NCBI GenBank assembly: GCA_030615705.1
Contig: JAUWYT010000152.1
Span: forward strand, 1-5,216
Direction: 5' to 3'
Length of the DNA: 5,216 nucleotides
DNA from: Chloroflexota bacterium
GTDB lineage: Bacteria; Chloroflexota; Anaerolineae; VGOG01
Part shown: positions 1-4,828 of the stretch, piece by piece
Layout: each line of letters opens with the position of its first letter
Position numbering within the stretch: the stretch's first letter is position 1
Position numbers and translations under genes: made by a program
Notes under the pieces: model-generated
The model's input: the letters and a program-made list of their open reading frames with translations, nothing else
Told to the model about the DNA's origin: nothing
The model's database searches: none

Positions 1-849
1 CTTCCCCTCGGGGTCCGGCGCGATGAGGTGGTAGGCATCGTTGGAGGCCCCGTAGCCCAGCACCTCGGCATAGATGCGAGTTCCCCGCGCCTGGGCGTGT
101 TCTAAGCTCTCCAGGATCAGGATGCCGCTCCCCTCTCCCCCGATGAAACCGTCGCGATCCTTGTCGAAGGGGCGACTGGCCCGTTCCGGCTCGTCGTTGC
201 GGGTGGAATAGGCTCGACCCACGCAGAAGACGGCCAGGGCCAGCTCACAGACGCCGCCCTCCGCGCCACCGGTCACCATGGCCTTGGCCTTCCCCCGGCG
301 GATGACTTCTGCCGCCTCGCCGATGGCCTGCGTGCCGGCGGCGCAGGCGGTGGAGATGGTGGAGCTGTAACCCTTGATGCCATAGATGTAAGCCACCTGA
401 AAGGCGGCCAGGTTGGAGGGCATCATCACTACGTAGAAGGGCGAAATGCGCATGCCACCGCGCTCGAACATGATCCGACAGGCTTTCTCCGTCTCGTCTA
501 TTCCCCCAATGGCGTTGCCCAAGAGCACTCCTACCTCCTCGTTGTTCTCCTCATCAATGGCGAGGCCCGCATCCTCCAGGGCCATCTTGGTCGCAGCCAC
601 GGCGAACTGGCTGAAGCGTGCCATGCGCTTCGCCTTTTTGGGGTCCATATAGTCTCGCGGTTTGAACCCTTTCACCTCGCCGAGGATCTGGGTGGGATAG
701 TCACTGGGATCGAACCGGGTGACGCGGCCTATGCCGCTTCGACCGGCAATGAGCCCCTGCCAGGTCTCCTCGACACTCAGTCCTAGAGGGGTGATGGCCC
801 CCAGGCCGGTGATGACGACCCTCTCTTCGATACTGCGTTTTCTTGTCAT
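1..849 (-). CDS. fabF: Beta-ketoacyl-ACP synthase II, 3' end beyond window
   Basis: This is the first 283 residues of a ketosynthase; about 130 C-terminal residues of a usual ~413 lie beyond the left edge. FabF condenses malonyl-ACP with acyl-ACP in the cytosolic type II fatty acid synthase. The N-terminus carries the family pattern VVITGLGAITPLG (residues 11-23). The nucleophile loop STACAAGTQAIG places the catalytic cysteine at residue 169. RPFDKDRDGF (226-235), the glycine-rich GGEGSGILILE and YAEVLGYGASNDAYH (260-274) follow in the usual order. The two catalytic histidines (HGTGT and GGHN regions) are outside the window, so activity cannot be fully judged. The stretch GGAEGGVCELALAVFCVGRA (194-213) differs from the usual GGAE-type continuation, with two cysteines. 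The ATG at 849 is chosen because AGGAGGG lies 6 nt upstream. The start is 11 nt after the plsX stop, so the two genes are almost certainly co-transcribed. FabB or another KAS is less likely, given the GLGAITPLG and DAYH motifs. Confidence 0.95.
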   Translation of the reverse strand, partial: MTRKRSIEERVVITGLGAITPLGLSVEETWQGLIAGRSGIGRVTRFDPSDYPTQILGEVKGFKPRDYMDPKKAKRMARFSQFAVAATKMALEDAGLAIDEENNEEVGVLLGNAIGGIDETEKACRIMFERGGMRISPFYVVMMPSNLAAFQVAYIYGIKGYSSTISTACAAGTQAIGEAAEVIRRGKAKAMVTGGAEGGVCELALAVFCVGRAYSTRNDEPERASRPFDKDRDGFIGGEGSGILILESLEHAQARGTRIYAEVLGYGASNDAYHLIAPDPEGK

Positions 850-855
850 ATCAAA

Positions 856-862
856 CCCTCCT
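856..862 (-). promoter_or_regulatory. fabF ribosome binding site overlapping the plsX stop
   Basis: On the minus strand the junction reads TAGGAGGGTTTGATATG. The TAG stop of plsX shares its A and G with a full AGGAGGG Shine-Dalgarno sequence, 6 nt before the fabF ATG. This fixes the fabF start and suggests that ribosomes finishing plsX aid fabF initiation. Confidence 0.85.
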
Positions 863-1850
863 ACAAACTCTGTAGACCATCTTTGATAGCAGCAAGCATC
901 CCTCCCTCCACCGCCTGCTTGGCCACCCGCACGGCGTTCTTGATGGCCTTGGCGTTGGAACGGCCGTGGGCGACGATGACCACCCCGTTCACCCCCAGCA
1001 GGGGTGCGCCGCCGAACTCGGCGTAGTCAAGGCGCTTTCTGACCTGCTCAAAGGCAGACTTGGAGAGCAAAGCGCCAACCGTGGCAAGAGGGCTCTTTTT
1101 GACCTCCTCCTTGATGATGCCCAGCAGCGATGTCGCCAGCCCCTCGGATAGCTTGGCGATCACGTTGCCGGTGAAGCCATCGGTGACCACTACGTCGGCC
1201 ATTCCCGCCGGGATATCCTTGCCCTCCACGTTGCCGATGAAGTTGAGGCCGCTCTTCTTGAGCATCTGGTGGGCCTCCTGCACCAGGATGCTGCCTTTGG
1301 TCTCCTCCTCGCCGTTGGAGACGATGCCTACACGAGGATTAGCAATCCCCAGCACCCTTTCGGTGTATGCCACGCCCATGTAGGCGAACTGGAGCAGATA
1401 TTCGGGCTTGCAGTCAGTGTTAGCCCCCACATCCAGCATGAAGCAGAAGCCGGTCGTGGTGGGGTAGATGGTGGAGAGCGCTGGCCGCTTGATGCCTCGG
1501 ATACGTCCCAGGCGAAACAGGGCCCCGGCCATCACCCCGCCGGAGTTGCCGGCGGAGACAAAGGCATCGGCCTCGCCCCGCTTCACCAGGTCCATACCGA
1601 CCACCATCGAGGAGTCCTTTTTGGCCTTGACCGCCGCCGCAGGGTGCTCCTCCATTTCGATGACCTGGCTGGCGTGGACGATGGGCAAACTGAGGCCGGA
1701 CGTGTCGTACCTGGCCAACTCCCGTCGCACATCCTCCTCTCGGCCGACCAGGATCACCTCAACCCCGTGCTCCTGTGCAGCCCACACTCCTCCCTCCACA
1801 GCGACCGGCGGAGCATGGTCGCCGCCCATCGCATCCAGCACGATCTTCAT
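861..1850 (-). CDS. plsX: Phosphate acyltransferase PlsX
   Basis: PlsX converts acyl-ACP and phosphate to acyl-phosphate, the acyl donor for PlsY in glycerophospholipid synthesis. It is a soluble protein that acts at the cytoplasmic face of the membrane. The 329-residue length is typical and the gene is intact. Family signatures appear in order: VLDAMGGDHAP (4-14), SAGNSGG (99-105), MLDVGAN (138-144), NGEEETKG (179-186), TDGFTGNV (223-230), AEFGGAPLLGVNG (277-289) and AHGRSNA (294-300). The ATG at 1850 is supported by AGGGAGG 10 nt upstream (1861-1867), and by starting directly at the conserved MKIVLDAMGGD. It lies 90 bp after the stop of the membrane/EEP gene and 11 bp before fabF. The usual neighbours rpmF, fapR and fabD are not seen beside it. 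No convincing promoter was found in the 90-bp gap, so transcription may read through from upstream. Confidence 0.97.
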   Translation of the reverse strand: MKIVLDAMGGDHAPPVAVEGGVWAAQEHGVEVILVGREEDVRRELARYDTSGLSLPIVHASQVIEMEEHPAAAVKAKKDSSMVVGMDLVKRGEADAFVSAGNSGGVMAGALFRLGRIRGIKRPALSTIYPTTTGFCFMLDVGANTDCKPEYLLQFAYMGVAYTERVLGIANPRVGIVSNGEEETKGSILVQEAHQMLKKSGLNFIGNVEGKDIPAGMADVVVTDGFTGNVIAKLSEGLATSLLGIIKEEVKKSPLATVGALLSKSAFEQVRKRLDYAEFGGAPLLGVNGVVIVAHGRSNAKAIKNAVRVAKQAVEGGMLAAIKDGLQSL

Positions 1851-1940
1851 GATGACGCAACCTCCCTATTCATCTCACTTCTGTCCGGTTCTCCTCAACA
1901 AGGTTCAACACCATCACCTCCCGCGAGTTGCTTGCGTTCC

Positions 1941-3848
1941 CTACTCCAAAAGGGCTTCTATCACAACCATCCGGTGGTCGGAAGCGGTGGAGTCCAGCAC
2001 CTTCGCCGCAACCGGCCTGAGGCCTCGAATCCAAACGTAGTCAATGCGTTCTCTAGGCGCTTCGGAGGGCGAGGTGGGAGAGGGATCGAAGACTGCGGCG
2101 CCGTCGGTGAACCCCGCGTCTACCAACCGGCGGTAGATGGATGAGTCAGGCGTGGAGTTGAAATCGCCGCCGAAGGTAACAGGGCCTGCCTTGATAAAAT
2201 CGAGGGCCTCGCCGAGCTGCAGCGCCCTCTCCTGTGGCTCAAGGCCCAGCCAGATACCGTAGGCCTCAAGAATATCGTCACCAACTTCGACCTGGGCCCG
2301 GACGATGGCCGTCTGCTCCAAACGACTGGTCAGGAGCTTTCCCTCCACCTGGCGCACGGGAAAACGGGAGAGCAAGGCCATGCCCGTCAGATGCTCCACC
2401 GTGGGCTGGTAAATCACTTCCATCCTGAGGCGTCGGGCCAGCCAGAGCGCGTCATCAACCCCATAGCTCGTGATGCGACAGGTATCAACCTCCTGGAGGG
2501 CTACGATGTCGGCTCCGCTCTCTTCGATCGTCCTGGCCATTTGTTCGAGCTGGAACTGCCAGGGAGTGTTGTAACCGTAGTGAATGTTGTAGGTGCCCAC
2601 GCGCACGTTCGGCCCCGCATCCTTCAGGCGCAGCGCGGGTGGCCTGGCAAAGACCGCGCTCAGGATAACAAGCGCTGCGATTCCGCCAATCCCTGCCGCT
2701 GACCATCCCCGCTGCCGAGCAGATGGTTCCTCCTCCAGGGATGACCTACGCCTGGCGGCTGGCAGGCTCGCCAGAACACCAGCGACGAGAACAATGGGCA
2801 GCCCGGCTCCACGGAAGAACTCCAAGGTGTAGGCATAAGTGAAGGTAAAAGCAAAGGCGAAGTTGATCAGCAGGAAGAAGACCAGCCCAAGGGCAAGGTT
2901 GAGACCGATCCGCTCCCTTTTGCCCTGACGGATGCTAAGTAGCGCACAAGGTAGGGCAAGGAGAACCGATAGCTGTGCCAGAAGAAGGGCGATTGCCGCC
3001 AGGAAACCCTGTAACAAATAACCCGCCGCAAGACAGAGACAAGTGAAAAGGCTTAGAAGCAATCCCCACAACCAGCTAACAGAACCTTGGTTCGTAAACA
3101 GGCGACGCAGCAGGGCCCGGACGCCGGGTAAGAGGGGAAGCAAGGTGATGAGCAGAAGAGAGGGTGTTAGAACCGAGTAGCTTACAATGCTCCAGCGGGC
3201 CATTGCGTTGGGGAAAGCAAGCAGAGATGTCTCCAGAAAGAGGAAGGCCCCAATGGCCAGCCCTCCAAGAAAGCCAAGCCTTCGTTCAGAGGTTCCCTCC
3301 GATTCGCGAGGAGGACGAGAGAAAGCGACTCCTGAGAGGACTGCCAGAGCTACGGATATGACTATTTGATACTGCAGCCAGCCATCGCGGAGAGTGATGT
3401 CAAAAGTGTCTCCGAGAGCTCGAAAGAGCTGATCTCCCGCTAATGCACCTATAACGAACCCAGGAAAGCCGACAGCCCTTTCCCTAAGCAATGCAGCAGC
3501 ATAGAGGCCGCCCCCGGCCACGATCAACAGGGAGCTGTAGAGCCTGAGCTCAGGATTGTTCAACGTCATCGGTATTCGGCTCAGGAAGACGAGTAGAGAC
3601 GTGATCAGGAGTGTGAGCTGGATTCCACGCCTATGGCGGGGAGCAAGAAGCGGGGTCAAAAAAGCCAGCAGTGCCAACAACACGCTGATGACCATTGAAG
3701 GCCAACCTCGTTGGCACGTCATCGGGCCAGCGAAAACCGCGTCGTAGATGATGCCGAAGAGGCCGGAGAACAACACTCGCACAGCCTGAACGAAAAAGAG
3801 CAAAATGGCCGCAGCCTCCACGGTCCGCAATATGTTCCCATCCGCCAT
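1941..3848 (-). CDS. Multi-spanning membrane protein with C-terminal EEP (Cwh43-like) domain
   Basis: This 635-residue protein has two parts. Residues ~10-402 contain about 12-13 hydrophobic segments, among them ~12-38, 51-70, 76-92, 104-121, 160-178, 191-212, 219-240, 257-280, 281-304, 314-340, 347-365 and 383-402. Residues ~414-635 form an endonuclease/exonuclease/phosphatase fold. Its motifs are GTYNIHYGY (418-426; N421), LQEVD (451-455; E453), GMALLSRFP (489-497), GGDFNSTP (560-567; D562, N564), RIDYVW (601-606; D603) and SDHRMV (623-628; D624, H625). Metal-binding and phosphate-binding residues of the fold are therefore present. The position where these enzymes normally carry a His (N-T-H-L/F motif) reads GIWLGL, with Trp533. 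EEP enzymes cleave phosphodiester or phosphomonoester bonds in nucleic acids or lipids. A membrane-linked member beside plsX and fabF suggests a lipid or membrane substrate, by inference only. The start is well set: AGGAGG lies 8 nt before ATG. The layout recalls Cwh43/PGAP2IP. The exact substrate, and the side of the membrane the domain faces, are unknown. Confidence 0.88.
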   Translation of the reverse strand: MADGNILRTVEAAAILLFFVQAVRVLFSGLFGIIYDAVFAGPMTCQRGWPSMVISVLLALLAFLTPLLAPRHRRGIQLTLLITSLLVFLSRIPMTLNNPELRLYSSLLIVAGGGLYAAALLRERAVGFPGFVIGALAGDQLFRALGDTFDITLRDGWLQYQIVISVALAVLSGVAFSRPPRESEGTSERRLGFLGGLAIGAFLFLETSLLAFPNAMARWSIVSYSVLTPSLLLITLLPLLPGVRALLRRLFTNQGSVSWLWGLLLSLFTCLCLAAGYLLQGFLAAIALLLAQLSVLLALPCALLSIRQGKRERIGLNLALGLVFFLLINFAFAFTFTYAYTLEFFRGAGLPIVLVAGVLASLPAARRRSSLEEEPSARQRGWSAAGIGGIAALVILSAVFARPPALRLKDAGPNVRVGTYNIHYGYNTPWQFQLEQMARTIEESGADIVALQEVDTCRITSYGVDDALWLARRLRMEVIYQPTVEHLTGMALLSRFPVRQVEGKLLTSRLEQTAIVRAQVEVGDDILEAYGIWLGLEPQERALQLGEALDFIKAGPVTFGGDFNSTPDSSIYRRLVDAGFTDGAAVFDPSPTSPSEAPRERIDYVWIRGLRPVAAKVLDSTASDHRMVVIEALLE

Positions 3849-3990
3849 AGTGACGGCCTCCTCCCCTTAGGCCTAATGGAGCTGCTGCTTCACAATAGGC
3901 AGGCGGCGGCCTGCCCCCTGACCAGATAAGATCACAGTTCCAATGGCTTGATGAGCATTAGGCATCGGTCAAACGGCCACTGACTGATTG

Positions 3991-4025
3991 GCGAACACTA
4001 CACCTTGGAAAGGTGTAGTTTGCGC
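3991..4025. repeat. Strong hairpin, REP-like intergenic palindrome
   Basis: ACTACACCTT (3997-4006) and AAGGTGTAGT (4010-4019) are a perfect 10-bp inverted repeat around a GGA loop. Pairing continues outwards (GCGAA with TTGCGC) if one base is bulged on each side, giving about 15 pairs. There is no T-run on either strand, so this is not a classical intrinsic terminator. A related sequence, AACTACAGGTTTCCAA, lies at 4057-4072. It matches the right arm in inverted orientation at 14 of 16 positions, so the area looks like a decayed cluster of one repeat family. Confidence 0.6.
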
Positions 4026-4082
4026 GGAGCATTCTGGCCAGCAGTGGCGCCGGGACAACTACAGGTTTCCAACGGCTCGACT

Positions 4083-4114
4083 GAGGGCTTCGATTGAGCT
4101 CAGCCGAAGTCCTC
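4083..4114. repeat. Imperfect palindrome, intergenic
   Basis: GAGGGCTTCG (4083-4092) pairs with CGAAGTCCTC (4105-4114) with a single G-T wobble around a 12-nt loop that itself contains GAGCTC. The pattern CTTCG...GAGCTCAG...CGAAG is like dispersed palindromic repeats common in environmental bacterial genomes. Only one copy is in the window, so the repeat status is inferred. Confidence 0.45.
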
Positions 4115-4206
4115 GCCAGAGTCCTGTAGACTCCCGTAAACCAACCTACCTCAGGATTTAGACGAGAACCGCGTAACTCCTACTATTGTACGATACTTTT
4201 CGGGAC

Positions 4207-4235
4207 TTGACAAGTGAAAGAATAGAGGGTATAAT
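4207..4235 (+). promoter_or_regulatory. Consensus sigma70-type promoter for tRNA-Leu
   Basis: TTGACA (4207-4212) and TATAAT (4230-4235) are both exact consensus hexamers, separated by exactly 17 bp. A start about 7 nt after the -10 box would fall near 4242-4243, only 4-5 nt before the mature tRNA 5' end at 4247. This promoter clearly drives the tRNA and implies a very short 5' leader for RNase P to remove. Confidence 0.93.
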
Positions 4236-4246
4236 CTTCCTACAAT

Positions 4247-4329
4247 GCCCCGGTGGCGGAATAGGCATACGCAGCAGGTTGAGGACCTGTGCCCTTTTGG
4301 GCGTGCGGGTTCAAGTCCCGCCCGGGGCA
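4247..4329 (+). tRNA. tRNA-Leu (anticodon GAG)
   Basis: This is a complete class II tRNA of 83 nt. The acceptor stem GCCCCGG (4247-4253) pairs fully with CCGGGGC (4322-4328). The D stem is GCG/CGC. The anticodon stem GCAGG (4274-4278) pairs with CCTGT (4286-4290), with one G-T pair. The loop TTGAGGA puts the anticodon GAG at 4281-4283, reading CUC (and CUU by wobble) leucine codons. The long variable arm GCCC-TTTT-GGGC (4291-4302) is as expected for leucine. The T arm is GCGGG-TTCAAGT-CCCGC (4307-4321). The discriminator base is A (4329). The next bases are CTA, so CCA is not encoded and must be added by the nucleotidyltransferase. The gene is a single-gene unit between its own promoter and a terminator, the only plus-strand gene in the window. 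Confidence 0.97.
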
Positions 4330-4350
4330 CTAGCGCCCTATACGTGTGCA

Positions 4351-4378
4351 AAAAGCTCAGGAGGCCTCCTGAGCTTTT
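4351..4378. terminator. Perfect 28-bp palindromic bidirectional terminator
   Basis: AAAAGCTCAGGAGG (4351-4364) is followed directly by its exact reverse complement (4365-4378). The RNA would form a GC-rich stem with a tight GGCC-centred loop. It ends in TTTT on the plus strand, 22 nt after the tRNA, and in TTTTT on the minus strand. It can therefore end transcription both from the tRNA and from the minus-strand coxS/four-helix-bundle unit arriving from the right. A 6-bp outer inverted repeat (AGCGCC 4332-4337, GGCGCT 4387-4392) brackets it. Confidence 0.85.
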
Positions 4379-4403
4379 GAGTTCTAGGCGCTGCCACCTT
4401 TTG

Positions 4404-4454
4404 ATTGCGGATTTCGGAATGCGGATTTCGGATTGTCATTCCGCGATCCGCAAT
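4404..4454. repeat. Left flank of IVP cassette: heptamer array and hairpin
   Basis: On the plus strand the DNA reads as successive 7-mers ATTGCGG, ATTTCGG, AATGCGG, ATTTCGG (4404-4431). The same block is an imperfect palindrome: the 18-nt arm 4404-4421 matches the reverse complement of 4437-4454 at 16 of 18 positions, around a 15-nt loop. The heptamer is the same as in the array at 4853-4887 but in inverted orientation. Confidence 0.8.
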
Positions 4455-4468
4455 TGGGTGCAATGAAG

Positions 4469-4828
4469 TCACCTTTTAGTTCTTCTCTTTGCGGTGTTTA
4501 TGGATGCAACAGTAATAGCCAAAGGCTCATCAGCTTCTTTCATCAGGGAGTCCAGTTTCTCTGATTTCACAATTCCGGCTTCAACCAGCAACTCCATCCA
4601 GTATAGTGATTCATCCGCCTCTTCTTCCACCGTTCCCATCTTTGAAATGAAATCGGCTGTTGATTTGGCGCGACACGCCGCACGATAGTTCGCCCCCACC
4701 GAAGTGCCTGAACGCAACAATTCCCGCCCAATCACCCCAGCAGTTCGCCCTTCAGGTAATGACTCGACTAATCGAACAACACGAAGCGCAAACTGCTTCG
4801 TCCTTCGCTTCATCTCTTGGTCGTCCAT
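4469..4828 (-). CDS. Four-helix-bundle protein, 23S rRNA intervening-sequence (IVP/S23) family
   Basis: This 119-residue, largely helical, charged protein belongs to the family first found inside 23S rRNA intervening sequences. That family shares its fold with the Avd accessory protein of diversity-generating retroelements; its molecular role is unknown. The family pattern is clear: MKRRTKQFALRVVRLVESLP (6-25), RSGTSVGANYRAA (39-51), ADFISKMGTVEEEADESLYW (58-77), then MELLVEAGIV and a basic tail. The length is typical. The start at 4828 is preferred because GGAG (4835-4838) lies 6 nt upstream and the family usually begins a few residues before the KRTKQF-type segment. An ATG at 4831 is the alternative. 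The frame extends upstream to a TTG at 4885, but those residues (LRIADCGLR) are translated repeat. The gene sits outside any rRNA, between heptamer arrays, and its start overlaps the coxS stop. Confidence 0.9.
   Translation of the reverse strand: MDDQEMKRRTKQFALRVVRLVESLPEGRTAGVIGRELLRSGTSVGANYRAACRAKSTADFISKMGTVEEEADESLYWMELLVEAGIVKSEKLDSLMKEADEPLAITVASINTAKRRTKR

Larger units (their letters stand above)
3849..4206. other. Gene-free intergenic region with palindromic repeats
   Basis: This 358-bp stretch separates two divergent transcription units and shows no credible coding frame. Next to the membrane/EEP gene lie its Shine-Dalgarno AGGAGG (3857-3862) and a 10-bp palindrome TTAGGCCTAA (3867-3876). 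Further out are a strong hairpin (3991-4025), a half-copy of its arm (4057-4072) and a second imperfect palindrome (4083-4114). The divergent minus-strand gene must be transcribed from here, but no -35/-10 pair close to consensus was found for it. Confidence 0.6.

Noticed and set aside
1269..2144. Plus-strand open frame of 291 codons
   Set aside because: It lies opposite plsX and the end of the membrane/EEP gene, has no recognisable family motif and spans their intergenic gap; it is a GC-rich shadow.
3877..3975. Promoter for the membrane/EEP gene (TTGACC or TTGGAA with a TTATCT-like -10)
   Set aside because: No pair with both acceptable hexamers and 16-18 bp spacing was found on the minus strand.
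3997..4019. Hairpin considered as an intrinsic terminator
   Set aside because: No T-run follows the stem on either strand and no gene ends nearby.
4151..4351. Minus-strand frame of 66 codons (contains AGLEPARPKGH)
   Set aside because: It is the antisense translation of the tRNA-Leu gene; such AGLEPARP-type products are a well-known annotation artefact.
4245..4466. Plus-strand frame through tRNA-Leu, terminator and left repeat array
   Set aside because: It reads through a structural RNA and the heptamer repeat (RISDCHSAIRNW is translated repeat) and has no coding signature.
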